60,592 nucleotides of DNA from Proteiniphilum sp. UBA5283. GTDB taxonomy: Bacteria; Bacteroidota; Bacteroidia; Bacteroidales; Dysgonomonadaceae. Under the pieces are notes generated by a model that worked only from the letters and a program-made list of their open reading frames with translations, had not been told where the DNA came from and made no database searches. This document shows positions 43,401 to 53,471 of the stretch, one piece after another. Numbering within the stretch: position 1 is the stretch's first letter; each line of letters starts with the position of its first letter. The stretch lies in the NCBI GenBank assembly GCA_002408485.1, contig DHSP01000069.1, positions 4,429-65,020 on the forward strand, in the 5' to 3' direction. The position numbers were made by a program, and so were the translations under genes.

Positions 43401-44585
43401 ATGTTAAAATCATTAAAAAGTGAAGATTGGGTGGCCACAATTATTGGTGCCGTCATCCTTCTGCTTGTTATCCTTTCGCCTTCCTTCATGAAGAATTACG
43501 CATATATGTCTGTGATGGTTGCTATTTTGGCTTACCTGGGATATCTCTTCATGGGAAACAAAGACAATGGCAGGTTTCTGCTCTCCTTTGCAGTCGTGTA
43601 TTTGCTGGCATGGCTGGCCACCATCATTGCCGGCTTTACCCCCATCAAAACCATGGGGCTTGAGTCGGTATTTTTTGCCGTCATTATCGGCCTGCTTATC
43701 CGCAACACGGTGGGACTACCCAAATGGCTGGCTCCGGCTGTAAAAAGCGAATATTACATCAAAGCCGGATTGGTGATCCTGGGTAGCTCCATCCTGTTCA
43801 ACGAGATCATGAAAGCAGGTGCTCTGGGCATGGTGCAGGCTATCATTGTGGTTTTGTCGGTTTGGTATTTCAGTTTCCGGGTTGCCAACAAAATATTCAA
43901 AATTGACAAAGAGATGTCAATTTTACTCTCCAGCGCAGTTTCTATTTGTGGGGTTTCGGCAGCGATTGCAACCAGCGGTGCCATCAAGGGAAATCCCAAA
44001 AAGCTCTCTTTCGTGATTTCGTTGGTGTTGATCGTTGCCATCCCTATGATGTACCTCCTGCCCTATTTGGCCAAGTGGATGGGGCTGAGTGAAGAGGTTG
44101 CGGGCGCCTGGCTGGGAGGCACAATCGATACTACTGCAGCCGTGGTAGCCTCCGGCAAGTTTATTGGTGAAACTGCCGAACAATATAGCGTCATCATCAA
44201 GTCTGCACAGAATGTACTCCTGGGGGTAGCTGCCTTTGTGATTTCCATCTATTGGTCTTACAAGGGTACAAACAACGATATCCGCCCTTCGGGCAGCGTT
44301 TTATGGAATCGATTTCCAAAGTTTGTCATCGGCTTTCTGGTTGCATCATTGGTATTTAGTTTCGCCTTCGATGTCGAAACGGGGAAAGCATTGTCTAGCG
44401 TGGGCAATAAAGGCGCGCGCGGCCTGCTGTTCTCATTGGCATTTGTCTGTATAGGGCTGGAAACCGACTTTCGTTATATATTCAAGAAGGAGAATGCCAG
44501 GTATATCTGGTCGTTCCTCACTGCACAAACTTTTAATATTTTAATCACCTTGCTTGTCGCCTGGTTGTTGTTCAAAAGCATTTGA
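43401..44585 (+). CDS. YeiH/UPF0324-family putative sulfate-exporter-type membrane transporter
   Basis: An inner-membrane protein of 394 residues started at the ATG at 43401 (MLKSLKSEDW). The upstream ATG at 43305 lies before the likely promoter box and would add 32 non-membrane residues. About ten hydrophobic helices are visible, with the conserved GLESVFFAVIIGLLIRNTVG, CGVSAAIATSGAI and GAWLGGTIDTTAAVVASG motifs of PF03601. Family members are annotated as sulfate or organosulfonate exporters, but most are unproven. It is probably a single-gene unit; the next gene starts 129 bases later. Confidence 0.88.
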   Translation: MLKSLKSEDWVATIIGAVILLLVILSPSFMKNYAYMSVMVAILAYLGYLFMGNKDNGRFLLSFAVVYLLAWLATIIAGFTPIKTMGLESVFFAVIIGLLIRNTVGLPKWLAPAVKSEYYIKAGLVILGSSILFNEIMKAGALGMVQAIIVVLSVWYFSFRVANKIFKIDKEMSILLSSAVSICGVSAAIATSGAIKGNPKKLSFVISLVLIVAIPMMYLLPYLAKWMGLSEEVAGAWLGGTIDTTAAVVASGKFIGETAEQYSVIIKSAQNVLLGVAAFVISIYWSYKGTNNDIRPSGSVLWNRFPKFVIGFLVASLVFSFAFDVETGKALSSVGNKGARGLLFSLAFVCIGLETDFRYIFKKENARYIWSFLTAQTFNILITLLVAWLLFKSI

Positions 44586-44714
44586 TATCATATTTTCCAA
44601 ACAAAACCACGCTTACGTGCGTTCTTTGAAAGTTCGTATCAACATAAAATTCCCGGAAAACAGTTTGTCAACTTTAAAACGTTTTTTGGTGATTAAACAG
44701 TAAGCATCATCCCG

Positions 44715-46025
44715 ATGAAACGATTTCTTCGTCTTCTCGTCAACATAGCCGTCGCCAACACAAGCACCTACCTGCTTTGGAGCGCCTTTTCATTCTGGAT
44801 TTACCTCGAAACCAAGTCGGTGCTGGTACTCTCGGTACTCAGCGGCACCTATATGCTGCTGGTTACTCTGTCCAGCATGTTTTTCGGGACAATTGTCGAT
44901 AAACACAAGAAGAAAAAGGTGATGACGGGGGCATCGGTTGTAACAATGATACTACTGCTGCTGGCGAGCACTGTTTTTTTTCTGACCGGCACAACCCATA
45001 TTGCCAACATGTCTTCACCCGCATTTTGGCTTTTCTCGCTGCCTCTTTTATTGAGTGCACTAACCGGTAATCTTCGGGGGATTGCACTCTCCACTACCGT
45101 ATCTCTGCTTGTGCCGAAACAGGACTATGCCCGTGCCAACGGCATGATAGGAACAATTCAGGGGTTCGGGATGATCGCCAACACCGTGTTCAGCGGACTC
45201 ATTATCGGCTACCTGGGAATGGACTGGGCCATTTTTATTACATTGCTGCTGTCGGCTGCCACATTGGTTCATCTTTTCTTTCTCTCCATTCCCGAAGAAC
45301 AGATTGTACACGACAGACACCTGCAAAACAGCCATATCGATTTTCGGGGAGCTTTCAGAGCAATACATATGGTGCCGGGACTGATGGCACTTATTTTCTT
45401 CACCACATTCAATAATTTCATCGGTGGTGTCTTTGCGGTATTGCTTGATCCGTACGGGCTCACTCTCTTCCCGGTGGAGATCTGGGGTATTATCCTTGGA
45501 TTTACCGGTACCGGATTTATTCTGGGAGGATTACTCATCGGAAAGCTGGGACTTGGCAAAAGCCCACTTCGCTCATTACTTCTCGGCTACATACTCATCA
45601 GCTTCATCTGTATCTTTTTCACCCTGCGGGAAGGGTCGGTTTTATTTGTGGGAGGAATGTTTCTTTATATGCTCATTGCGCCGATCATTGAAGCAGGTGA
45701 ACAGACCATTATCCAGACCGTTGTACCAAAGCCAAAGCAAGGTCGGGTTTTTGGGTTCGCACAAACAGTAGAAGCAGGCGTGACGCCTGTTTCAATCTTC
45801 ATAATTGGTCCTTTGGCACAAACTATTATTATTCCGTATATGAAGAGCGATGCAGGAAAACAGGCATTTGGCCGGCTACTGGGGGAAGGCGATACGCGCG
45901 GCATTGCGCTCACCTTCGTGGTGGCAGGTGTTTTCATGCTTTTGTTATCACTTCTCGCTCTCCGTTCAAAAGCCTATCATATTCTTTCAGCATCCTACAA
46001 GTGTAAGATGGACAAAGAGGAATAA
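44715..46025 (+). CDS. MFS transporter, EntS/macrolide-efflux-like
   Basis: A 12-helix major facilitator protein of 436 residues. It begins MKRFLRLLVNIAVANTSTYL with no signal peptide, has the loop 2-3 signature FGTIVDKHKKKKVMTGA, and a second half from RAIHMVPGLMALIFFTTFNN. The closest family I recognise is the MFS_3 group of drug and siderophore exporters; the substrate is unknown. The stop lies 4 bases from the convergent sixA-like gene with no visible terminator between them. Confidence 0.88.
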   Translation: MKRFLRLLVNIAVANTSTYLLWSAFSFWIYLETKSVLVLSVLSGTYMLLVTLSSMFFGTIVDKHKKKKVMTGASVVTMILLLLASTVFFLTGTTHIANMSSPAFWLFSLPLLLSALTGNLRGIALSTTVSLLVPKQDYARANGMIGTIQGFGMIANTVFSGLIIGYLGMDWAIFITLLLSAATLVHLFFLSIPEEQIVHDRHLQNSHIDFRGAFRAIHMVPGLMALIFFTTFNNFIGGVFAVLLDPYGLTLFPVEIWGIILGFTGTGFILGGLLIGKLGLGKSPLRSLLLGYILISFICIFFTLREGSVLFVGGMFLYMLIAPIIEAGEQTIIQTVVPKPKQGRVFGFAQTVEAGVTPVSIFIIGPLAQTIIIPYMKSDAGKQAFGRLLGEGDTRGIALTFVVAGVFMLLLSLLALRSKAYHILSASYKCKMDKEE

Positions 46026-46029
46026 TCAA

Positions 46030-46518
46030 TCAGAGCTCTCTGGCCAATTTCAGCCATCTGAAGTTGGCACGTTCCACCGAAATATCGGACCAGCTGTCGA
46101 CATTAAACTCAAAACAGACTGCCGAGCAAGTAGGAAGGTTGTCAAGCCTCACACCCAAATCATTGATCAGGTCGGTCACTCCCGGATTATGTCCCACATA
46201 AAGACAGCTCTCCACGTCGTCCGTCAACTTGGAAAGGACATTCAGTATCCACCGGGAGGGTGCAAAATAAAGGTTTTGGTCTGTTTGAATCTCATCTTCT
46301 GGATAACCAATTTGCCGTGCGGCAAGGATGGCCGTTTCGTGTGCCCTTCTTGCGGAAGAAGAAAGAATGAGGTTGGGTGTACCAAATCTCTTTAGGATAT
46401 AGCTCCCCATGGCATCCGCATTTTTCCGGCCACGATCGGTAAGGACACGATCGTAATCGTCCTTGGCCATTGTATCTTGTTCGGCTTTGCCGTGACGAAG
46501 AATTATCAGTTGTTTCAT
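46030..46518 (-). CDS. sixA: SixA-like histidine phosphatase family protein
   Basis: A 162-residue phosphatase with the RHG motif (R8, H9), SSSARRAHETA with R57 and R58, and the second active histidine in YVGHNPG (H110). SixA in E. coli removes phosphate from phosphohistidine proteins such as those of the nitrogen phosphotransferase system. The start comes 1 base after the tdh stop, so it shares a transcript with the threonine genes. The precise target is unknown. Confidence 0.88.
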   Translation of the reverse strand: MKQLIILRHGKAEQDTMAKDDYDRVLTDRGRKNADAMGSYILKRFGTPNLILSSSARRAHETAILAARQIGYPEDEIQTDQNLYFAPSRWILNVLSKLTDDVESCLYVGHNPGVTDLINDLGVRLDNLPTCSAVCFEFNVDSWSDISVERANFRWLKLAREL

Positions 46519-46519
46519 A

Positions 46520-47545
46520 TCAACCCCAGCTTAAAATAACTTTTCCACACTCTCCGCTTTCCATCACATCAAATCCCTTTTGGAATTCGTCGATACCGAA
46601 TCTGTGCGTGATGACAGGCGACAGGTCGAGGCCTGAAATAAGCATCTGTTCCATCTGGTACCATGTCTCCCACATCTCCCGACCATATATCCCCTTTAGA
46701 GTCAATGCCTTGAATATAACTTCGTTCCAATCGACCGTTGTGTTGTTGGGCAGGATGCCCAGCAGGGATATTTTGGAACCGTTGTACATGTTGTCGATCA
46801 TCTCGCGGAAACCTGCCGGTGAGCCGGACATCTCCAGCCCCACATCGAAGCCGCGCATACCCAGCTTCTTCACTGCCTGCGCAATAGTTTCCCCTTTTGA
46901 AGGATTGACGGTGAGCGTGGCGCCCATCTTTCTGGCTATATGGAGACGGTATTCACTCAGATCACTCACTACGATATAGCGTGCACCCGCAAAACGACAA
47001 ATGGCTGTGGCCATGCTGCCGATAAGACCTGCTCCGGTAATCAGCACATCTTCGGCAATCAGCGGAAAAGACAGGGCTGTGTGGGTGGCATTGCCAAAAG
47101 GATCCATGATGGAAGCAATTTCATCGGGTATACGGGAGTCAAGTTTCACCACATTCGATGCCGGCAGGGAGAGATATTCTGCAAATGCACCATCGCGATT
47201 GACGCCCACGCCGACGGTATTCTCACACACATGCAGCTTGCCACGCCGACAGTTACGGCAATGTCCGCAAGCAATGTGCCCCTCACCCGTCACCCGATCT
47301 CCGATTTTAAGGTTTTCTACGCCACTGCCCATATCCACAATTTCACCAACATACTCGTGACCGATTGTCATGGGGGTTTTGATGGTTTTCTGTGACCAGT
47401 CGTCCCACTTATAAATATGCAGGTCGGTCCCGCAAATAGCTGTTTTCTTTATTTTAATCAATACATCGTTCACGCCGATGGAAGGAACGGGTATTTCTTC
47501 CATCCAGATGCCTTTTTCGGGTCTTCGTTTTACCAGTGCCTTCAT
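46520..47545 (-). CDS. tdh: L-threonine 3-dehydrogenase
   Basis: A zinc-dependent medium-chain dehydrogenase of 341 residues that oxidises threonine to 2-amino-3-ketobutyrate with NAD. Catalytic zinc ligands are C38 (AICGTDLH), H63 and E64 (GHEYVGE). The structural zinc site has C93, C96, C99 and C107 (ACGHCRNCRRGKLHVC). The Rossmann motif is ITGAGLIGS. It is followed by sixA after 1 base and preceded by kbl, which supports the threonine assignment over other MDR dehydrogenases. The length matches E. coli Tdh. Confidence 0.95.
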   Translation of the reverse strand: MKALVKRRPEKGIWMEEIPVPSIGVNDVLIKIKKTAICGTDLHIYKWDDWSQKTIKTPMTIGHEYVGEIVDMGSGVENLKIGDRVTGEGHIACGHCRNCRRGKLHVCENTVGVGVNRDGAFAEYLSLPASNVVKLDSRIPDEIASIMDPFGNATHTALSFPLIAEDVLITGAGLIGSMATAICRFAGARYIVVSDLSEYRLHIARKMGATLTVNPSKGETIAQAVKKLGMRGFDVGLEMSGSPAGFREMIDNMYNGSKISLLGILPNNTTVDWNEVIFKALTLKGIYGREMWETWYQMEQMLISGLDLSPVITHRFGIDEFQKGFDVMESGECGKVILSWG

Positions 47546-47597
47546 TTTATTCAGTTTTCAAATTTCAGTTCGACAACTACAAATCACTGACACAAAA

Positions 47598-48785
47598 TCA
47601 AATTACCCCTAATTTTTTTCCAATTTTGACAAATGCATCGATAGCTTTGTCAAGATGTGCCCTTTCATGTCCTGCGGAGAGCTGTACCCGGATACGTGCC
47701 TGCCCTTTGGGTACCACAGGGTAATAAAATCCGGTCACATAGATTCCTTCTTCGAGCAGTTCGGATGCAAACAGTTGTGATAGTTTGGCATCGTAGAGCA
47801 TCACGGCACAAATAGCCGATTGTGTGGGCTTAATGTCGAAATTAGCCTCTTTCATCTTTGCGATAAAGTAATCCACGTTCTCGTGCAGTTTGTCCTGTAG
47901 ATGATTTGATTCCTGCAGCAATCGAAAAGCTTCCACACCCGATGCAGCCACCATGGGAGGAATGGAATTGGAGAAGAGATAAGGACGCGAACGCTGACGC
48001 AGCATGTCAATGATCTCCTGTCGTCCGGAGGTAAACCCGCCGATAGCACCCCCGAAGGCTTTGCCCAGGGTGCCGGTGATGACATCCACTTTGCCCATGA
48101 CGCCGTATTGTTCCGTAACTCCTTTTCCGGTTTTGCCCACCACACCGGCGGAGTGACTCTCGTCGACCATGACTAGTGCATCGTACTTTTCTGCCAACAG
48201 CAGGATTTTATCGAGTGGCGCCACGTTGCCGTCCATTGAAAATACGCCGTCGGTGACAATAATTCGGAAACGTTGCTCCTGTGCTTCCTGCAGACTTTCC
48301 TCCAGACTGACCATGTCGGCATTCGCATAGCGGTAACGTTTGGCTTTGCAGAGACGTACCCCGTCGATGATGGATGCGTGGTTCAACGAGTCGGAGATGA
48401 TGGCGTCTTCTTCGGTAAAAAGAGGTTCAAAGAGACCTCCGTTGGCATCGAAACAGGAAGCATAGAGAATGGTATCGTCTGTTTTAAAAAAATCACTGAT
48501 GGTTTTTTCAAGTTCCTTGTGGTAATCCTGTGTGCCACAGATAAACCGGACCGACGACATGCCGTAGCCCCGTTCGTCAAGGGCTTTCTTTGCTACAGCG
48601 ATCAACCGTGGATGATCGGATAAACCGAGGTAGTTGTTGGCACAGAAGTTGAGTACCTGCTGACCGGATTGTACCTTGATCTCTGCGCGTTGTGGCGTAA
48701 CAATGACCCGTTCATTTTTATAAAGGCCTGCCTCCTCTATGGCTTTCAACTCAGCCTGCAAAAGTTGTTGTATTTTTCCGTACAT
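47598..48785 (-). CDS. kbl: Glycine C-acetyltransferase (2-amino-3-ketobutyrate CoA ligase)
   Basis: A PLP enzyme of 395 residues that converts 2-amino-3-ketobutyrate and CoA to glycine and acetyl-CoA. It has FCANNYLGLSDHPR (48-61), H136 in LNHASIIDG, D208 and H211 in MVDESHSAG, and the PLP lysine K242 in TGTLGKAFGG. It lies 52 bases upstream of tdh in the same direction; the two enzymes form the threonine-to-glycine pathway. Confidence 0.96.
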   Translation of the reverse strand: MYGKIQQLLQAELKAIEEAGLYKNERVIVTPQRAEIKVQSGQQVLNFCANNYLGLSDHPRLIAVAKKALDERGYGMSSVRFICGTQDYHKELEKTISDFFKTDDTILYASCFDANGGLFEPLFTEEDAIISDSLNHASIIDGVRLCKAKRYRYANADMVSLEESLQEAQEQRFRIIVTDGVFSMDGNVAPLDKILLLAEKYDALVMVDESHSAGVVGKTGKGVTEQYGVMGKVDVITGTLGKAFGGAIGGFTSGRQEIIDMLRQRSRPYLFSNSIPPMVAASGVEAFRLLQESNHLQDKLHENVDYFIAKMKEANFDIKPTQSAICAVMLYDAKLSQLFASELLEEGIYVTGFYYPVVPKGQARIRVQLSAGHERAHLDKAIDAFVKIGKKLGVI

Positions 48786-48843
48786 ATTCTTCTTTTTTTC
48801 TGTGATCTGTTTTCGGTGTTTTGCTTTGTGGTTTTTGTGCCAC

Positions 48844-50244
48844 TTAATTTATTGGAGCCTGCAATTCGTTCCGGTCGTCATCCATTTCGTCGAGCAATGA
48901 GGGCGGCAGCGATTTTCTGGCTTTTACTCCCAGCTCACGCAGCTTCTCTGTCTGTCCGATAAGATTTCCCCTACCTGCCTTCAACTGTCCGTAAGCACTC
49001 TCATAACTTCGCTGGGCCCTGTTGAGATGAATTTCAATATCGGTAAGAGAATCGACAAAGTTGACAAACTTATCGTACAGCGCAGCACCCCGATCAGCAA
49101 TCTCTAAAGCATTGCGGTTTTGGTATTCACGCTTCCACAAATCTACAATTAATTTCAATGCAGCGATCAGGTTTGTGGGACTGATCAGCAGAATTTTTTT
49201 TTCGTAAGCGTATTGCCAGAGGCTCTCCTCATGGCGCAAGGCCAGCATATATGCCGGCTCATTGGGGACAAACATCATCACGAAATCGAGCGAATCAGCA
49301 TAATTCTGATAGCTTTTCCGGCTCAGCTCATCGATATGTTTCCGTACCGAACGAAGGTGTTCCCCAATGAACTTCTTCTGTTCTTCCGGATTATCGCTGC
49401 CGGTATAGCCAGCATATGCCGTGAGTGATACTTTTGAGTCAATGATCACCTTTCGGTTATCTGGATACGCAATAATCACGTCCGGCTGCATTTTGGATCC
49501 GTTCTCGCCGGTATAGTAATTTCCATCATGGTCTTTCAGAAATTCCTGGACGAAATACTCCCTTCCCTTCACCAGCCCTGACCGCTCCAGAATGTTCTCC
49601 AGGATCACCTGCCCCCAGTCGCCCTGTGTTTTGGAATTACCCTTGAGCGCATTGGTCAGGTTGTTGGCTTCGTTACTGAGACGGTCGTTTAGCTCCCGCA
49701 GGTTTTTTACTTCCTGCCCCAATGAGAAACGCTCCTTCGCCTCGGTGACATATACCTCTTCCACCTTCTTGCGGAACGTATCGATATTCTCTCCCAGCGG
49801 TTTTAGGATCCTATCCAGATTTTCTCTGTTCAGGTTCGTGAATTTTTCGGTTTTCTCCTCCAGTATCTTTGATGCAATCTGCTCAAACTCCAAGTTGAAC
49901 TGTTTATGAATGGACTCCATCTCTTTCTTCTGCAGCTCCAGCTTCTCGGTCAGCATTTTATTTTCTGCTGTGTACGTGGCAAGCAACTTGTTGGTCTCGT
50001 TAAATTCATCGGTAATTGTCTTCAGATCAGACTTATAACGCGCAATATCCTGTTCCATATCCGACAGTCTCTGACTGGAGACAGCAAGTTGGGTGTTCAG
50101 CTTTTGATTCTCCTGCGAGAGTGTCTCAAATCTGCTTCTGGGAACGGTTTTCGACTGTCTGTACAGCGAAACAATAATCCATGCCAGAATGCCACCTATC
50201 CCACAACCCACCAACATATAAAGGAGATCTGCGTAATCTTTCAC
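48844..50244 (-). CDS. rmuC: DNA recombination protein RmuC
   Basis: A 466-residue protein with one N-terminal membrane segment (about 7-27), a long coiled coil (about 40-170) and the RmuC nuclease-like domain (about 190-420) containing QGDWGQVILENILERSG and PDVIIAYPDNRKVIIDSKVS. RmuC limits inversions and structural recombination. It lies 37 bases after ribBA and 58 before kbl. Confidence 0.95.
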   Translation of the reverse strand: MKDYADLLYMLVGCGIGGILAWIIVSLYRQSKTVPRSRFETLSQENQKLNTQLAVSSQRLSDMEQDIARYKSDLKTITDEFNETNKLLATYTAENKMLTEKLELQKKEMESIHKQFNLEFEQIASKILEEKTEKFTNLNRENLDRILKPLGENIDTFRKKVEEVYVTEAKERFSLGQEVKNLRELNDRLSNEANNLTNALKGNSKTQGDWGQVILENILERSGLVKGREYFVQEFLKDHDGNYYTGENGSKMQPDVIIAYPDNRKVIIDSKVSLTAYAGYTGSDNPEEQKKFIGEHLRSVRKHIDELSRKSYQNYADSLDFVMMFVPNEPAYMLALRHEESLWQYAYEKKILLISPTNLIAALKLIVDLWKREYQNRNALEIADRGAALYDKFVNFVDSLTDIEIHLNRAQRSYESAYGQLKAGRGNLIGQTEKLRELGVKARKSLPPSLLDEMDDDRNELQAPIN

Positions 50245-50281
50245 GATAAACCTGTTAAATTCACGATATCTTTTCTCTGTG

Positions 50282-51502
50282 CTATTTGATATTTCTCAGC
50301 ACATGGCCCATGCGTTTTTTTTTCGTCTCCATATAAAAATGGTTATAAGGATTGGGCGTGATTTCCAGCGGCACATTTTCCACTACTTCCAGGCCGTACG
50401 ACTCCAGGCCGATCCGTTTTCTGGGATTGTTGGTCATCAACCTCATTTTCCGCACATCAAGGCTGCGCAGAATCTGAGCCCCCACGCCATAATCTCTTTC
50501 GTCGGCCTGATATCCAAGATGCAGATTGGCATCAACGGTGTCGAGGCCCTGTTCCTGCAGCTTGTATGCCGCAGCCTTGGCCATGAGCCCAATACCGCGT
50601 CCCTCCTGATTCAGATAGACCAGTACGCCTCTGCCCTCCTTCTCAATCAGCTGCAATGCCTTGTGCAGCTGCTCTCCGCATTCACACCGCATAGACCCGA
50701 AGATATCGCCGGTCATGCACGAAGAATGCACCCTCACCAGGATTGATTCATTTTCGTGCCACTCGCCCTTTATGAGTGCAACATGCTCCTGTCCGGTAGC
50801 TTTTTGCAGAAAGGGAATCATTTTAAATTCACCGTATTCGGTAGGAAGATGCACCGCCTCTCCCCGTTCGATGAGCGACTCAGTCTGCAATCTATACTTG
50901 ATTAAATCGGCCACTGACACAATCTTAAGATTGAATTTTCTGGCCATCTCCATCAATTCGGGAAGGCGCGCCATTGAACCATCTTCTCTTTTTATCTCAG
51001 CGAGTGCTCCTGCAGGATACAATCCGGCTAAACGGGCAAAATCGATGGTTGCCTCGGTGTGTCCTGCCCTGCGGAGTACCCCCTTTGACTGTGCTCTTAG
51101 CGGAAAAATATGACCCGGACGGCCAAAATCTTCCGGTGCTGTCTCCTCTCTCGTAAGAGCAAGGATTGTCTGCGCCCTGTCGTAAGCCGATATACCTGTT
51201 GAGCAGCCATGAGTAAGAAGATCGATGGAAACGGTGAAGGGAGTAGAGTGTATGGATGTGTTATGGGTAACCATCATCGGCAACTCCAGCTCTTCGGCGC
51301 GTTCTTTCGTGATCGGGGCGCAAATGAGCCCACGGGCATGGGTTTCCAGAAAGTTTATCTTCTCCGGAGTAATACACTCTGCCGCTATAATCAAATCGCC
51401 TTCATTCTCTCTGTCTTCATCGTCAACAACAATGATAAAATTTCCTTTTCGGATCTCTTCAATAGCTTCCTCTATGGTGTCTAATGTAATTTTTTTTTGC
51501 AT
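50282..51502 (-). CDS. ribBA: RibBA: 3,4-dihydroxy-2-butanone 4-phosphate synthase / GTP cyclohydrolase II
   Basis: A bifunctional riboflavin enzyme of 406 residues. Residues 1-203 are the RibB half, with VVDDEDRENEGDL (26-37), HARGLICAP and RPGHIFPLRA (128-137). Residues 210-400 are the RibA half, with zinc cysteines C262, C273 and C275 (HSSCMTGDIFGSMRCECGEQ) and LNQEGRGIGL. Both active sites look intact. It starts 16 bases after the LptF/G-type gene, so the two are cotranscribed; no room remains for an FMN riboswitch directly upstream. Confidence 0.97.
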   Translation of the reverse strand: MQKKITLDTIEEAIEEIRKGNFIIVVDDEDRENEGDLIIAAECITPEKINFLETHARGLICAPITKERAEELELPMMVTHNTSIHSTPFTVSIDLLTHGCSTGISAYDRAQTILALTREETAPEDFGRPGHIFPLRAQSKGVLRRAGHTEATIDFARLAGLYPAGALAEIKREDGSMARLPELMEMARKFNLKIVSVADLIKYRLQTESLIERGEAVHLPTEYGEFKMIPFLQKATGQEHVALIKGEWHENESILVRVHSSCMTGDIFGSMRCECGEQLHKALQLIEKEGRGVLVYLNQEGRGIGLMAKAAAYKLQEQGLDTVDANLHLGYQADERDYGVGAQILRSLDVRKMRLMTNNPRKRIGLESYGLEVVENVPLEITPNPYNHFYMETKKKRMGHVLRNIK

Positions 51503-51518
51503 ATCTCAATTTAGTTTT

Positions 51519-53471
51519 TTACGCTATAAACACGCTGCCAGGTGCATGTGTTTCACTTATAATTTCAATCATTTCGCCACTCAGACGTTTTACATCTTTC
51601 AGGTCTTTTTTGGTCCTGAGTTCAAACGGTACCGATAATATTCGCAGGACAAATCCCACAGGGAAAAGATACATACATATTTTAGCCCAAACAGAACAGG
51701 CTTTTAACAACCGTATTTTCGTAATGAGCACCGGGAACTCCTCTGCCTTTGCCAGTTCTTCCAAACTCCGGGAGTTGGATAATTGACTAAGAATGATCTC
51801 CATGGAGCTTTTAATAGTGTGCAGTTCTTTTTCGTATGCACCATCGGTCCAATAGGTTTTATATGATAAACGGTTGTATTTGATGAGATAACGGTCTATC
51901 TCATCCGAAAGCCCTGACAGTGAACGAACAATTTCTTCGTATCCGGGACGGTCGATGATTACGCTTTTTACCGGGTATTTTCTTTTTTCACGAATGAAGA
52001 ATAATTTTTTAAAGAATTCCCAATAGGTATCTGCATTCATAATCACCGAATCGTTCATTGCCTTGTAGGTCAAAAAGATGCCGACAGGAAGAAGAATGAG
52101 CGAACTGAACCACATCCCAAACCAATGTTCCCATACCCCGTCGCGCGTCATCTTGTATCCAACATTATCCACAATATAGTAAATGATGAAGAGCACCACC
52201 GAAATGACGATAGGTGTCCCCAAACCGCCCTTTCTAACGATGGATCCCAACGGAGCACCAATAAAAAAGAAAATAAGACAGGTAAAGGGAATGGTAAATT
52301 TGCGGTGCCATTCTATCCAATGGCGGTTGATGGTCTTTTGGGTGGTGGTTTTATTGAGTGACCGGAAAAGAAACTCGTTGCTATTGTTGTCGGCCTTCAT
52401 AAAAGCGCTTTGCAGGATGGTCGATTGCTGTTCTAGTTCTTTTGACTGCAGCAACGTATCGGGTCGTGGAACTTCCACTCGGGTATCCAATGAACCCGCC
52501 ATGAGTGAATCCTTCTTTTCAGAGGGATAACTATTGCGAAAAGTAAGGTAGGAGTAATTTTTCATCAGGTTTCGGTCTACCCTGTTCACGCTGTCCATAA
52601 TCATCGTCATGGAATCGATGGATGTACCCAGCTCTGATAAGTTCTTGGACACATAATTACTGGTTGAACTTCCTTCAATCACCTCCTCTCCCATGCGGTT
52701 AAAATTGGCATCATAAGAGATCATCATGGTCTTCGTATCGAAATTTTCTCTTGCGTATGGTACAAAATCGACAGCATGCCGGGGAGTAGTGCCTTGTGTG
52801 AAATTTTGGAACTGCTGCCCGCTGTACATGGTGAAGATCAGCATGGTTTTGTCTTCGGTCGAGTTCATTTCAGCCGAATCACAAATGATTACAGCCATGT
52901 TGTCAAATCCGTTAGCTACATCGTAAATGAGCACATCATACAGCATTCCCGTTTTGCGATCTTTTTTATCGACATAAATGTTGTAACCATCAATTTCTTT
53001 ATAAAAAACGCTTTCGGGCACATCCAGCTCGGGAGAAGCCTGGCGTATGGAGATGAGCAGCGAATAGAATTTGGTCTGTATCTTTGGAATGGCATTATTC
53101 TGAAAAAAGAACGCCCCCACACTGATAAGAAAGATAAGGATTATGAGAGGCTTCATGATTTTCAGCAAGGGAATACCTGCCGACTTGATGGCCAACAGTT
53201 CCAGATTCTCTCCCATATTTCCGAAAACCATCAGCGATGCCAATAAAATGGCCAACGGCAATGCCATGGGAATAAGGTTCAGGGCTGCATAAAAAAACAT
53301 CTCCCCGATCACATCAAGCCCCAGGCCTTTGCCCACCATATCCTCCACATATTTCCATAAAAATTGCATCAACACCAGAAACAGGCATATGGCAAAAGTC
53401 ATCAGAAAAAGCGGTATAAAGGTCTTTAATATATAGCCATATAACCGCTTTATGTGGAAAAATTTACTCAT
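51519..53471 (-). CDS. LptF/LptG (YjgP/YjgQ) family permease with long C-terminal extension
   Basis: An inner-membrane component of lipopolysaccharide export, 650 residues. Three N-terminal helices (about 17-38, 58-84, 101-123), a large periplasmic region (about 125-395) and three further helices (about 398-475) form the family core, including RHWIEWHRKFTIPF and IGAPLGSIVRKGGLG. E. coli LptF and LptG are about 360 residues; here the periplasmic part is enlarged and residues 483-650 add a cytosolic, partly helical extension with one more hydrophobic segment (about 594-612). A TATCTTTG box at 53516-53509 lies 38 bases upstream, but its TTG partner is at a short spacing. It is cotranscribed with ribBA. 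Confidence 0.9.
   Translation of the reverse strand: MSKFFHIKRLYGYILKTFIPLFLMTFAICLFLVLMQFLWKYVEDMVGKGLGLDVIGEMFFYAALNLIPMALPLAILLASLMVFGNMGENLELLAIKSAGIPLLKIMKPLIILIFLISVGAFFFQNNAIPKIQTKFYSLLISIRQASPELDVPESVFYKEIDGYNIYVDKKDRKTGMLYDVLIYDVANGFDNMAVIICDSAEMNSTEDKTMLIFTMYSGQQFQNFTQGTTPRHAVDFVPYARENFDTKTMMISYDANFNRMGEEVIEGSSTSNYVSKNLSELGTSIDSMTMIMDSVNRVDRNLMKNYSYLTFRNSYPSEKKDSLMAGSLDTRVEVPRPDTLLQSKELEQQSTILQSAFMKADNNSNEFLFRSLNKTTTQKTINRHWIEWHRKFTIPFTCLIFFFIGAPLGSIVRKGGLGTPIVISVVLFIIYYIVDNVGYKMTRDGVWEHWFGMWFSSLILLPVGIFLTYKAMNDSVIMNADTYWEFFKKLFFIREKRKYPVKSVIIDRPGYEEIVRSLSGLSDEIDRYLIKYNRLSYKTYWTDGAYEKELHTIKSSMEIILSQLSNSRSLEELAKAEEFPVLITKIRLLKACSVWAKICMYLFPVGFVLRILSVPFELRTKKDLKDVKRLSGEMIEIISETHAPGSVFIA

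Noticed and set aside
51503..51518. FMN riboswitch before ribBA
   Set aside because: Only 16 bases separate ribBA from the upstream gene, so there is no space for the element.
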